Positions 7,905 through 15,667 of a stretch of 64,000 nucleotides of DNA are shown here, piece by piece (positions within the stretch are counted from its first letter, which is position 1; the number at the start of each line of letters is the position of its first letter). The notes beneath the pieces are model-generated. The model saw only the letters and a program-made list of their open reading frames with translations, had not been told where the DNA came from and searched no databases. The DNA comes from Phormidium sp. FACHB-1136. Lineage in GTDB: Bacteria; Cyanobacteriota; Cyanobacteriia; Phormidesmidales; Phormidesmidaceae. The position numbers and the translations under genes were made by a program. The stretch spans positions 62,001 to 126,000 of the forward strand of contig NZ_JACJRS010000001.1 of assembly GCF_014697375.1 (NCBI RefSeq), in the 5' to 3' direction.

Positions 7905-9212
7905 CTAGGGCACCCAGGTGGATTTGGGCATTAGGCAGTGAATATGATAGGCACCCGGTTCCCTGGGGCCAATGCGGGCATCCAGGGCCAAGCTAGCCAA
8001 GGCATAGGCATCTAGCGCCGACAGTTCCTTCTCCTCTTGGATTCGATCAATCAGCGCTAGGGCCGACTGATTCATAGCTTCCATCGCATCAGCATTCACC
8101 GCGTGGGTCACGAAATCCGTGCGGGTATCGGCTATGGGTAAAGCCTCCAACGCCGGAACCGCCTGCTTAGGCAACATGCAGTAGACGCCCTTCACCCGAT
8201 TCACCACCTCCGCGACGCGGATATCGCCGTGGGTGATCAGATATTGATGGGCATCGTGGCTGTTGAGCTCTTTCCACTCCGCCAGGAACTTCAGGGTTTC
8301 CTCTTCCATAATGCGGAGAGCAGTGTTCATGTCCTCGTCGTAACCTACGGTGATCCAGTGGGTATCGGATTCAATCCGGGGCCAAGACAGCGGCTTGTTC
8401 TTCAGCACCTCTACCGTGAGGTTGAGTTCGTTAAAGGCCGACTCCACCGCCGTTAGGTTAATCTCGCCATTGCCCTGCACCGCGTGGGAATCCCCCGACC
8501 ACAGCAGCGCCCCCTCCACAAACACCGGGAGATACACCGTGGTACCCTCCACCATTTCCCGGCAATCTAGGTTGCCGCCAAAGGGGCCGGGGGGAACGGT
8601 GCTGTAGGGGCCACTCTCCGCCCTTGCCACCGCCAAAACACCGGGGAAGGGCCGCACAGGCAACTCAATGCCGGGGAGAAATTCCGTCACGCCACGGGCT
8701 AGATCCAGGTAAAAATGCTTCACCTGGGGCTCTGGGAAGTGATCTGGAAACTGGCCTGTGCCCATTTCTCCGGGCAAATTCCAGTTACAGCCATAGGTAC
8801 GCGGGACGATCCGGTTAATTTTCACCTTCAGCACATCGCCCGGTTCCGCCCCTTCCACAAACACAGGCCCGGTAATGCTGTGGAATCCGCCCCCAGGGTT
8901 ATCCCGCCGCAGTTGGGTAATCGCCTCCATGGCAACGCCCGGTAACACCTGATTCCGGGCCGCCATCATGGTTTCCAAAATGATAGTATCCCCCGATTGA
9001 ATCCGCGCCCTGGGTGGTTCGGCGTTGTTGAACCAGCCCCACTGCACCGTTTCATCCGTGGCGGGCAGCAGGTAAACACCCCCCTGATACTGCCCCACAA
9101 AGCCCTGTTGTAACGCCCGCATTTCCTCCCGTTTGGTGGGCGCGTTAGCCTTAGCCGCAGACGACCATGTAGCGGCGTCCTCAAATGCAGAATCCTGAGC
9201 CTTGGTCATCAC
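7905..9212 (-). CDS. Acetamidase/formamidase-family amidohydrolase
   Basis: A 435-residue protein of the FmdA/AmdA family, which hydrolyses formamide or short amides to ammonia and acid. Diagnostic blocks are SGDTIILET, ITGPVFVEGAEPGDVL, a GGNLDCREM segment and LWSGDSHAVQGNGE, which carries likely metal and active-site residues. It lacks a signal peptide, so it is cytoplasmic. The length is near that of the family. The start has two adjacent ATG codons, of which either may be used. A small membrane-protein gene lies 15 bases upstream on the same strand and may be cotranscribed. The natural substrate cannot be told from sequence. Confidence 0.9.
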   Translation of the reverse strand: MMTKAQDSAFEDAATWSSAAKANAPTKREEMRALQQGFVGQYQGGVYLLPATDETVQWGWFNNAEPPRARIQSGDTIILETMMAARNQVLPGVAMEAITQLRRDNPGGGFHSITGPVFVEGAEPGDVLKVKINRIVPRTYGCNWNLPGEMGTGQFPDHFPEPQVKHFYLDLARGVTEFLPGIELPVRPFPGVLAVARAESGPYSTVPPGPFGGNLDCREMVEGTTVYLPVFVEGALLWSGDSHAVQGNGEINLTAVESAFNELNLTVEVLKNKPLSWPRIESDTHWITVGYDEDMNTALRIMEEETLKFLAEWKELNSHDAHQYLITHGDIRVAEVVNRVKGVYCMLPKQAVPALEALPIADTRTDFVTHAVNADAMEAMNQSALALIDRIQEEKELSALDAYALASLALDARIGPREPGAYHIHCLMPKSTWVP

Positions 9213-9227
9213 GAAACTCCCAGGCGT

Positions 9228-9488
9228 CTACTTACCATCAAAATACTGATACCATACCCAGTTCCCTACCAAGGTTAGCCCCAACGCCGCCCCGCCCCCG
9301 ATCCAGCCTAGGTTGGGGTTATAACCACCTCGGCTGAGGTTGGTCATCCAGAGGTGGGTGCGGTCGTTGCCAAAGAGAACATCGGCGATGGCTGGAAATA
9401 GGTACATCATCGCCGCACCCACGATAAGCCAACCCGCCATAGAAACGAGCAGGAAGATGGTTTTGGCGGTGGATTGTTGTCCGATCAT
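9228..9488 (-). CDS. Small two-helix membrane protein of unknown function
   Basis: An 86-residue protein with membrane segments near residues 9-30 and 60-80, joined by a polar stretch (NDRTHLWMTNLSRGGYNP). It lies directly upstream of the formamidase-like gene on the same strand, 15 bases apart, so a shared transcript is likely. I do not recognise the family. One possibility is an accessory membrane protein; no substrate is implied by the sequence. Confidence 0.6.
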   Translation of the reverse strand: MIGQQSTAKTIFLLVSMAGWLIVGAAMMYLFPAIADVLFGNDRTHLWMTNLSRGGYNPNLGWIGGGAALGLTLVGNWVWYQYFDGK

Positions 9489-9570
9489 GGGGTTAGGTTT
9501 CGGTGAAGTAGGGTTCGGTATAGAAATAGAGGTCGGGTATTACCCACCCTCTATTTCCAAAGGTAGCGTA

Positions 9571-9597
9571 GGGTGCATTCGCGAAGCAATGCACCAC
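9571..9597. repeat. Isolated hairpin copy of the interspersed repeat
   Basis: GGTGCATT and AATGCACC arms flank a CGCGAAGC loop. This is the same hairpin that opens the longer repeat copy at 12964, with one base different in the loop. It lies between the small membrane gene and the psbT terminator. Confidence 0.75.
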
Positions 9598-9617
9598 ATC
9601 CAAGCATGTCCATGAAC

Positions 9618-9656
9618 ACAAAAAACGCCCAGATCTCCTAGGAGAAACTGGACGTT
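9618..9656 (-). terminator. Rho-independent terminator of psbB-psbT
   Basis: On the minus strand AACGTCCAG pairs with CTGGGCGTT (one G-T mismatch). The palindrome TCTCCTAGGAGA sits in the loop, and a T-run follows. It lies about 65 bases past the psbT stop. Confidence 0.88.
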
Positions 9657-9677
9657 CTTAAAGCCGTTATTCCTGAC

Positions 9678-9706
9678 CATTCAGGATTTGGCTTAATCCT
9701 GGAATG
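9678..9706 (-). other. Stem-loop just after psbT
   Basis: CATTCAGGAT and ATCCTGGAATG pair with one bulged base. The stem lies between the psbT stop and the terminator. It may stabilise the 3' end of the psbB-psbT mRNA. Confidence 0.5.
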
Positions 9707-9721
9707 AGTCCTTGGAAATCA

Positions 9722-9820
9722 TTAGTCTTTGGAAATGCGGGGGGGTTCGCGGAAGGCGATGGCAAAGAACAGAGTGCCAATGATGCAGGCGAAAATGAAG
9801 ATGTAAGCGACAGCTTCCAT
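9722..9820 (-). CDS. psbT: Photosystem II protein PsbT
   Basis: A 32-residue single-span membrane protein beginning MEAVAYIFIFACIIGT and ending with the typical REPPRISKD tail. PsbT is a small subunit at the PSII dimer interface, near the D1/D2 acceptor side, and aids recovery from photoinhibition. The gene is too short for usual ORF cut-offs but matches the family along its whole length. It lies 153 bases downstream of psbB on the same strand, the usual cyanobacterial order, and ahead of a terminator. An AGGAG is present about 13 bases before the ATG. Confidence 0.97.
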   Translation of the reverse strand: MEAVAYIFIFACIIGTLFFAIAFREPPRISKD

Positions 9821-9973
9821 GGTTAAAGAGCTCCTACTCTATCTATGGATAGTTTACAAGGATTTCAATGGGGTCTATGCCCCGATCACTGGAAAAGCCC
9901 GACTGATTTTGCAAGACGCTCACCAGTCGGGCCATGGGCTAACCCTGCGGATTAGGCAAGGCTAGGGATGTCA

Positions 9974-11506
9974 CTAGACGCGCTCTTCGTTGCGGGTGCT
10001 GGTGTCGCCCACTTTTTGGAAGAAGCCCCACTCCACCTGTTCGGGGGAGAGGTCGGGGTCGATCCCGGCGAACACATCGCGGAACAGGGTACGAGACCCG
10101 TGCCAGATGTGGCCGAAGAAGAACAGCAACGCGAAGACCGCATGACCGTAGGTGAACCAACCACGGGTGCTGGTGCGGAACACACCGTCAGAACCGAGGG
10201 TTTCGAGATCGAACTCGAAGGGTTCGCCCAGTTGAGCCTTACGGGCATAGCGCTTCAGCAGGGTGGGATCGGTGATGGTTTGACCATCCAGTTCGCCACC
10301 GTAGAAGGTGGCGGTTACGCCAGTTTGCTCGAAGCTGTACTTAGATTCCGCCCGACGGAAGGGGATGTCGGCGCGGACGATGCCGTCCTTATCCACCAGA
10401 ACCACAGGGAAGGTTTCAAAGAAGTTGGGCAGACGACGAACGGTGAGTTCGCGGCCTTCGCCATCCTTGAAGACGGGGTGCCCCAGCCAGCCCTGAGCCA
10501 GACCATCGCCTTGGTTCATGGGGCCAACCCGGAACAGACCACCCTTAGCAGGGCTGTTGCCGACATAGTCGTAGAAAGCCAGTTTTTCGGGAATTTGAGC
10601 GTAGGCCGTAGCTAGGGTTCCGCCAGCATTCACTTCAGCCTGAACCCGACGCTGAATTTCTTGCTGGAAGTAGTTGCTATCCCACTGATAGCGGGTGGGG
10701 CCAAACAGCTCGATGGGGGTAGCGGCGCTGCCGTACCACATGGTGCCCGCTACCACGAAGGCGGCGAAGAACACAGCGGCGATACTGCTAGACAGCACGG
10801 TTTCGATGTTCCCCATCCGCAGAGCCTTGTACAGACGCTGGGGAGGACGCACGGTGAGGTGGAACAGACCAGCAATAATCCCGACGATGCCAGCCGCAAT
10901 GTGGTGGGCCACAATGCCGCCCGGATTGAAGGGGTTAAAGCCCGCCGCGCCCCACTCAGGGGCAACGCCCTGAACGTGGCCCGTCAGACCGTAGGGGTCA
11001 GACACCCACATCCCAGGCCCCCAGAGGCCAGTGAGGTGGAACGCGCCAAAGCCGAAGCAGAGAAGACCAGACAGGAATAGGTGAATCCCAAACATCTTGG
11101 GCAGATCCAGGGCCGGTTCCCCGGTGCGGGGGTCGCGGAACAGATCGAGATCCCAGAACACCCAGTGCCAGCAGGCGGCCAGGAACAGTAGACCAGACAG
11201 CACGATGTGAGCCGCCGCCACGCCTTCAAAAGACCAGAAGCCGGGGTTCACAGCGGTTTCGCCCGTGACGCTCCAGCCGCCCCAGGATTGGGTGACGCCG
11301 AGACGCGCCATGAAGGGCAGCACGAACATGCCCTGCCGCCACATGGGGTTAAGAACGGGATCGCTTGGATCAAAGGTAGCTAGCTCGAACAAAGCCATCG
11401 AGCCAGCCCAACCAGCCACAAGGGCCGTATGCATTAGGTGTACAGCAATCAGTCGCCCGGGATCATTGATGACGACGGTGTGTACCCGGTACCAGGGTAG
11501 TCCCAT
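9974..11506 (-). CDS. psbB: Photosystem II CP47 chlorophyll-binding core antenna
   Basis: A full-length 510-residue CP47 starting [19 protein letters not shown]. It has six membrane spans with paired histidines for chlorophyll, for example [32 protein letters not shown] and HIWHGSRT. The large lumenal loop before the last span contains PTRYQWD and the [12 protein letters not shown] region. CP47 funnels excitation energy to the PSII reaction centre and is needed for its assembly. A GGAGGAG Shine-Dalgarno lies about 7 bases before the ATG. It is cotranscribed with psbT and divergent from a ferredoxin gene. Confidence 0.99.
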   Translation of the reverse strand: MGLPWYRVHTVVINDPGRLIAVHLMHTALVAGWAGSMALFELATFDPSDPVLNPMWRQGMFVLPFMARLGVTQSWGGWSVTGETAVNPGFWSFEGVAAAHIVLSGLLFLAACWHWVFWDLDLFRDPRTGEPALDLPKMFGIHLFLSGLLCFGFGAFHLTGLWGPGMWVSDPYGLTGHVQGVAPEWGAAGFNPFNPGGIVAHHIAAGIVGIIAGLFHLTVRPPQRLYKALRMGNIETVLSSSIAAVFFAAFVVAGTMWYGSAATPIELFGPTRYQWDSNYFQQEIQRRVQAEVNAGGTLATAYAQIPEKLAFYDYVGNSPAKGGLFRVGPMNQGDGLAQGWLGHPVFKDGEGRELTVRRLPNFFETFPVVLVDKDGIVRADIPFRRAESKYSFEQTGVTATFYGGELDGQTITDPTLLKRYARKAQLGEPFEFDLETLGSDGVFRTSTRGWFTYGHAVFALLFFFGHIWHGSRTLFRDVFAGIDPDLSPEQVEWGFFQKVGDTSTRNEERV

Positions 11507-11862
11507 TGACTACTCTCCTCCTCTAGGTAAAACAGTGAATGTTTTGGAAGTTGTCTTAACCATGCCAGATACTGATAAGCCTATCAGATAGGGCTACCAG
11601 ATCCCTCACAGCATCCCCATCTCAGCGCCGATCCCTGGACTTGGCCAGGGCGACTGGGGGATAGAAATTCATTTGGTACAGATCAGATGTAACAATGAAA
11701 TTGCTTAAAGAAGTGTAACTACTTCAAATGCCCCCCGCAAGCTCATTTGACGGCCATCTCGGTCGGGCATGGAGCCGAAAACGGCTGGGCTAAGCCGCCT
11801 AAAGCCCGGAAAACATAAGCTTTAGTCAAACATCGGACGCCAACGTGAAGGAGTGTGACCCA
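11507..11862. promoter_or_regulatory. Divergent promoter region between psbB and the ferredoxin gene
   Basis: This 356-base gap has no gene and must contain both promoters. It holds a perfect dyad, CTGATA-AGCC-TATCAG (11572-11587), about 66 bases upstream of psbB, and a second short dyad, GAAGT...ACTTC (11710-11725), nearer the middle. Either could be an operator, or the first could form a hairpin in the psbB 5' leader. No promoter hexamers could be placed with confidence. Confidence 0.55.
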
Positions 11863-12165
11863 ATGGCTACTATTAAGTTTCTTAACGAAGACCAAGAGAT
11901 CATCGTGGCCAATGGGGCGAACCTGCGGTTCAAGGCGCTGGAGAATCGTATTGATCTATACACCTTCAGCGGCAAGCTGATGAACTGTGGCGGCTATGGC
12001 CAGTGCGGCACCTGCATTGTGGATGTGGTGGAGGGGGGCGAGAACCTGTCCCCCCGGACAGCGGTGGAGGAGCGCAAGCTGAAGAAGTGGCCCAGCACCT
12101 GCCGTTTGGCCTGCCAAGCCACGGTGAACGGCCCCGTCACCGTCGTCACCAAGCCCAAACGTTAG
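11863..12165 (+). CDS. 2Fe-2S ferredoxin
   Basis: A 100-residue ferredoxin fold protein starting [11 protein letters not shown]. The cluster ligands are in [10 protein letters not shown] (a C-x5-C-x2-C spacing) plus a distal Cys in CRLACQ. The x5 spacing differs from photosynthetic PetF (x4) and is like adrenodoxin-type proteins, so it is probably not the main PSI acceptor. AAGGAG lies nine bases before the ATG. It is divergent from psbB; I recall this type of ferredoxin near psbB in other cyanobacteria. The redox partner is unknown. Confidence 0.9.
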   Translation: MATIKFLNEDQEIIVANGANLRFKALENRIDLYTFSGKLMNCGGYGQCGTCIVDVVEGGENLSPRTAVEERKLKKWPSTCRLACQATVNGPVTVVTKPKR

Positions 12166-12166
12166 A

Positions 12167-12199
12167 GCCAGTAGGAGCGAGGTCGCCTCGTCCGCTGGC
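12167..12199 (+). terminator. Stem-loop after the ferredoxin gene
   Basis: GCCAG and CTGGC form outer arms, and GCGAGG/CCTCGT inner arms, directly after the ferredoxin stop. No T-run follows, so it is either a Rho-dependent end or a 3' stabilising hairpin. Confidence 0.45.
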
Positions 12200-12299
12200 A
12201 CTGGGGGCAACCCACCAGATTTACTACCAGCTTTGAGAACCGATAGTCTCTGGAATTCACCCCCACCCCTTCCTGGTGCAGCGTCGCTCAGGTGAGCGG

Positions 12300-12365
12300 G
12301 GCATTGCGGCAAAGCGGTTTTACCGCAGGAGCAAAAGAGGGTGCCGCCTCGCATACCCCATCGCT
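12300..12365. repeat. Degenerate right-half copy of the interspersed repeat (copy C)
   Basis: From GCATTGCGGCAAAG through the TTTTACCGCAGGAGC segment to CGCATACCCC, this stretch aligns with the right half of the copy at 13665. It lies just upstream of the first DUF4160 gene. The left hairpin is missing. Confidence 0.65.
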
Positions 12366-12413
12366 ACATCACCAGAGGATAGGATAAAGGGGTCGCCGCC
12401 CAAGATTCGGACT

Positions 12414-12683
12414 ATGCCTGTCATCTCGATGTTCTATGGGGTAATCGTACTGATGTATTTCTTCGATAACCGGAAGCATCATCAGCCCCATATTCATGGG
12501 AAATACCAGGGCGAAGAAGCCGTGATCTCAATTCCAGATGGCTTGGTCTTGGAGGGGAAGCTACGCAGTTCTAAACTAAAGCTGGTACTGGCTTGGGTTG
12601 AGATTCATCAAGACGAGTTGATGGCAAACTGGGAATTAGCGATTGCAGGCGAGCAAATTTTCAAAATTGAGCCGTTGCGATAG
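12414..12683 (+). CDS. DUF4160 protein, pair 1
   Basis: An 89-residue protein with the DUF4160 signature: PVISMFYG, then an HHQPHIHGKYQGEEA histidine block, and a C-terminal helix with EIHQDELMANWELA. DUF4160 genes are nearly always followed by DUF2442, and the pair has been suggested to be a toxin-antitoxin-like module, without firm proof. The start was set at MPVISM because the open frame upstream is repeat DNA. The partner gene follows after 10 bases. Confidence 0.85.
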   Translation: MPVISMFYGVIVLMYFFDNRKHHQPHIHGKYQGEEAVISIPDGLVLEGKLRSSKLKLVLAWVEIHQDELMANWELAIAGEQIFKIEPLR

Positions 12684-12693
12684 GAGTAGAAAT

Positions 12694-12954
12694 ATGATGT
12701 CTCCTAAAGTGATTAAGGTAGAAGCCCTAGAAAATAGCTGTCTACGATTATTTTTTGAAAACGGCGAGACTCGAATTTTTGATGCTTCTACCTATCTAGA
12801 CAGGGGATTTTTTAAGGAGTTACAAAATAGTCACTACTTCAAGCAGGCTAAACCTTTCTTTGGCGGTGTGCAGTGGCCTCACGAGCAAGATTTTGGCCCA
12901 GATACTCTATTCCTAGAAAGCACCCTAGAAAGCGTTTGGGATGTAGCAGGATAA
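12694..12954 (+). CDS. DUF2442 protein, pair 1
   Basis: An 86-residue DUF2442 protein with KVIKVEALENSCLRLFFENGE, then FDASTYLDRG and GGVQWPHEQDFGPDTLF. AGGAG lies just before two adjacent ATGs, of which the first was chosen. It forms a two-gene unit with the DUF4160 gene. The base composition is AT-richer than most of the window, which suggests acquisition. The biochemical role is unknown; a DNA- or protein-binding partner for DUF4160 is the usual guess. Confidence 0.85.
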   Translation: MMSPKVIKVEALENSCLRLFFENGETRIFDASTYLDRGFFKELQNSHYFKQAKPFFGGVQWPHEQDFGPDTLFLESTLESVWDVAG

Positions 12955-12963
12955 TGAACTGTG

Positions 12964-13116
12964 GGGTGCATTCGCAAAGCAATGCACCAAAGCCCACATA
13001 AAAAGAAATTCGTAGCGGGTGGGGTGTTGGTGGCCGAGAGGGTGGTGCATTGCGGCAAAAGGGGGTTTTCTCTCAGGGCCTAAGGATTGTGGTGCTGCGA
13101 ATGCAGCCTACGAATT
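12964..13116. repeat. Interspersed ~150-bp repeat, copy A
   Basis: It begins with the hairpin GGTGCATT-CGCAAAGC-AATGCACC and runs through AAAGAAATTCGT, a GGTGGGGTG tract, GGTGCATTGC and GGATTGTGGTGC to CCTACGAA. It aligns with copy B at 13665-13819 in the same orientation over nearly its full length. It separates the two DUF4160/DUF2442 pairs. Confidence 0.85.
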
Positions 13117-13390
13117 ATGGGTAGGATTTAAGGCTAGATTGGAGTGGAAATTGTTCTGGATGTTGGATGATTTCTAGGGAAAGATCAACATCGAGATCGG
13201 GCCAGTAGAGGTGACCAGGATGGGGTTCCTCTACATTGAAGATATGTTTGATAGGGGCATCCTGAAACCAAGGAAACTGGTCATAGGGCAAGAAGTATTC
13301 TTGATCATCATGGATTAACCATAGGCCATGTTTTGAGATATTGCTAACTTCCAGGTTTGAAATGGTTATTCCAGGCATTTTTGAAGTCAT
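13115..13390 (-). CDS. DUF2442 protein, pair 2
   Basis: A 91-residue DUF2442-like protein with ITISNLEVSNISKHGLWL, EYFLPYDQFPWFQDAP and HLYWPDLDVDLSLE blocks. I chose the ATG at 13390 because a GAGGAG site lies seven bases upstream of it. The gene overlaps the end of its DUF4160 partner by 47 bases, so the two are tightly coupled. It is distinct in sequence from the pair 1 protein, so this looks like an independent second acquisition and not a fresh duplication. Confidence 0.82.
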   Translation of the reverse strand: MTSKMPGITISNLEVSNISKHGLWLIHDDQEYFLPYDQFPWFQDAPIKHIFNVEEPHPGHLYWPDLDVDLSLEIIQHPEQFPLQSSLKSYP

Positions 13391-13586
13391 CACAATACTC
13401 CTCAATGAGTTGCTCAATTTGCTTAAGCTGCATTCTAGAAAGCTTGTAGTTTGTGGCTAACTCGATATCGGGTTCTAGCCAAAATTTTGCTTCTCCATCG
13501 GCACAGGAAACATGAATGTGAACTCGGCTTTCTTCTCTAGAGAAGAAATAAAACCGATAGGGGCCAATTTTTAGGATGGTTGGCAT
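13344..13586 (-). CDS. DUF4160 protein, pair 2
   Basis: An 80-residue DUF4160 protein: PTILKIGPYRFYFFSREE, then the VHIHVSCADGEAKFWLEP histidine block, and a C-terminal helix with QLKQIEQLIEEYCDDF. It is the first gene of the minus-strand pair. Similarity to the pair 1 DUF4160 is limited to the family signature. The role is unknown, as for pair 1. The AT-rich composition sets it apart from the flanking GC-rich genes. Confidence 0.85.
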   Translation of the reverse strand: MPTILKIGPYRFYFFSREESRVHIHVSCADGEAKFWLEPDIELATNYKLSRMQLKQIEQLIEEYCDDFKNAWNNHFKPGS

Positions 13587-13664
13587 ACGTTCGACGGAAA
13601 AAATTTTACTCGCTGGTCTCGCGAGTGATGTCTTTATCCTAGCTTTCTGTCCCTCAACCGTCTA

Positions 13665-13819
13665 GGGTTGGCTAACGCCAACGCGAAGCAATGCACCAAA
13701 GCCCAGACAAAGAGAAATTCGTGATGGGTGGGGTGGTGGCCGAGGTGGCGGTGCATTGCAGCAAAAGAGGTTTTTACCGCAGGGGCGAAGGATTGTGGTG
13801 CCGCGAATACGCCCTACGG
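13665..13819. repeat. Interspersed ~150-bp repeat, copy B
   Basis: It aligns with copy A (12964-13116) from the GCGAAGCAATGCACCAAAG segment to the end near CCTACGG, with scattered substitutions and a few indels. The left arm of the opening hairpin is altered. It lies between the second DUF4160 gene and the kinase-GUN4 gene. Confidence 0.85.
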
Positions 13820-13836
13820 ACTGAAGTGCTTATTTG

Positions 13837-15174
13837 CTAAAGGTTACAAGTTTCTGTGCGAGAGAAGAGAAGTATGTCTCCCCCCACTCTCCCCCCTCCC
13901 CATCCCGGAAATTCTCCGATGGGGGAAAAGTAAGGGTTTGCTTTTAGGTCTTCGTAGTGCAGGTAAGAATCACCCTTGCGCCAACCGACGCGATTACAAA
14001 ACTCATGCCAGACTTGATCACCTGGATACTTTCCATTCAGTTCGGCACCAGATTTTACATAAATTTGCTTTTGTACGCTAAAGCCAAACTTGCCTTGGCT
14101 GTATTGCATCCACAGCCCATCAATGGTGCGTAAATCGGTACAGGGAAAGTTCAGCAATTCATCTCTGGTAAACCACTCGCCAGACTTTTTGCCCACAGCA
14201 CGAATCATTACCTCATAGGTTTCTTTATCGGCAGCACGCCACTTTCCAACTTTAAGGAGGTTGCGTAGGCGCGTGTAGTTAATACCTTTGTCGGAACGGA
14301 GGTCATCTAGATCTGCCACCGCTCTCCCTACTACAAACGGAACTAGCACCTTTTCCAAGGCTTGCAAGGCGTCTTTACCACTAGCATAACGACGGCCATA
14401 GCGACCACACACCATGTTGTTCAGCACATTTGCCAATGCATCACTGACTTTCACCCCTTTGCGCCACACCACATCCAGGGTGTTGGGATCGAAATCTAAA
14501 TCACAGGCATAACGGCCTGTTAGGGCTTCAATGGCGACCATTCCTAGGGCATAAACATCACTCGCGGGGCAAGGTTTTCCTCGGATTTGCTCAAAGGGGG
14601 TATAGCCTTCGGTGCCAATGCTGACAGTGGTAGCCATGAGCCTAGATTGGGGCTGGGCCATGAGTCCAAGCTGTTGGGCGGAAAATTCTTTTACAATGCC
14701 AAAATCAATCAGGCACAGCACTCCATCCTGGCGGCGGATCAGGTTTTCGGGTTTGATGTCGCGGTGGATGACGCCTTGCTGATGCACATAGCTCAGCACC
14801 GTTAGCCCCTGGTGTAGTAGGGTGATGACTTCGTTTTCGGGCAAGCGATTTACGGACTGAAGTTCGTCGCGGAGGGTGCGGCCTTCAATGAAGTCTTGGA
14901 CGATGTAGAAGTTGCCGTTTTCTTCCAAATGCGCTAGCAGCAGCGGAATTTGGTCATGGCGACCGAGGCGTTCTAGGATGGCGGCTTCTTGGTCAAACAG
15001 GCGGCGGGCGACCTGCCACCCATCGGCGGAAAACTTACGCTGGGGCTGGAGTTGCTTGACCACGCAGCGGGGTTGTCCAGGGCGGCGCAGGTCTTTGGCG
15101 AGATAGGTGATGCCAAATCCCCCGGAACTGAGGGGTTTGATGACTTCGTAGCGCCCGTCGATGAGTTGGGTCAT
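13837..15174 (-). CDS. Serine/threonine protein kinase fused to a GUN4 domain
   Basis: A 445-residue protein. Residues about 8-270 are a Hanks-type kinase: glycine loop LSSGGFGITY, Lys40, HRDIKPEN (139 as catalytic Asp), DFG at 157-159, and GTEGYTPFEQ in the activation segment. Residues about 290-445 are a GUN4 domain, with YTRLRNLLKVGKWRAADKET, FPCTDLRTIDGLW and KFGFSVQKQIY. Free GUN4 binds protoporphyrins and stimulates magnesium chelatase. The fusion suggests that tetrapyrrole binding or a GUN4-like fold regulates the kinase. No transmembrane segment is seen. The target protein is unknown. Confidence 0.92.
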   Translation of the reverse strand: MTQLIDGRYEVIKPLSSGGFGITYLAKDLRRPGQPRCVVKQLQPQRKFSADGWQVARRLFDQEAAILERLGRHDQIPLLLAHLEENGNFYIVQDFIEGRTLRDELQSVNRLPENEVITLLHQGLTVLSYVHQQGVIHRDIKPENLIRRQDGVLCLIDFGIVKEFSAQQLGLMAQPQSRLMATTVSIGTEGYTPFEQIRGKPCPASDVYALGMVAIEALTGRYACDLDFDPNTLDVVWRKGVKVSDALANVLNNMVCGRYGRRYASGKDALQALEKVLVPFVVGRAVADLDDLRSDKGINYTRLRNLLKVGKWRAADKETYEVMIRAVGKKSGEWFTRDELLNFPCTDLRTIDGLWMQYSQGKFGFSVQKQIYVKSGAELNGKYPGDQVWHEFCNRVGWRKGDSYLHYEDLKANPYFSPIGEFPGWGGGRVGGDILLFSRTETCNL

Positions 15175-15438
15175 GGCCGTGCTGGGGAAAGCATTGGGGG
15201 AGATATGGTTTTAGCTTACCCAGTCTGTCCAGGGAAATCACGGGGGTAGGGGTGCGGCTTCTGGGGCAAGGGGGCTGGGGGCGGTTGTCCAGGGTGCTGA
15301 ATGTGGGTGAGGACGACCGGGATCGAGCGGTTGTCGGCGTATCCCTATTTTTCCTGGCAGGGAGAGTGATATTCTAAAGGCGTTATAGATGATCGCCTGG
15401 TCGAGCATCCTTTTGGTTGAGAGTAGAGGCAAGCGCTC

Positions 15439-15549
15439 ATGGAAGTTAACAAGCTCGGTTTTGTGGCCAGCATTCTTTTTGTGTTGGTGCCCACGGTGTT
15501 CCTGCTAATTCTGTATATCCAAACCTCCAGTAAGCAAACCGGGGCCTAG
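15439..15549 (+). CDS. psbM: Photosystem II protein PsbM
   Basis: A 36-residue single-span protein beginning [16 protein letters not shown], with the [10 protein letters not shown] core and a short polar tail. PsbM sits at the PSII dimer interface next to PsbT and helps stabilise the dimer. The whole length matches the family, including the invariant VPT motif. The gene is monocistronic, with a terminator 67 bases downstream. The upstream 264-base gap to the kinase gene holds its promoter and nothing else I can support. Confidence 0.95.
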   Translation: MEVNKLGFVASILFVLVPTVFLLILYIQTSSKQTGA

Positions 15550-15615
15550 CCTTGGTTTTCGGTGGATGGATTGAATAGATCGCCAAAATCAGGTTATCCG
15601 GTGATAGTACAAAGG

Positions 15616-15642
15616 GCGCTGGCAATTGTCAGCGCTTTTTTA
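15616..15642 (+). terminator. Rho-independent terminator of psbM
   Basis: GCGCTG and CAGCGC pair across a GCAATTGT loop, followed by TTTTTT. It ends 26 bases before the next gene. Confidence 0.9.
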
Positions 15643-15667
15643 AGGAGTACGGACTATCGTAGGTGCT

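Noticed and set aside
9968-10615. A 215-residue open frame on the plus strand opposite psbB
   Set aside because: It is the mirror of the strongly conserved CP47 coding strand; no ribosome site or family similarity is visible.
12167-12199. Stem-loop after ferredoxin as a strong terminator
   Set aside because: No T-run follows, so it was kept only as a low-confidence terminator candidate.
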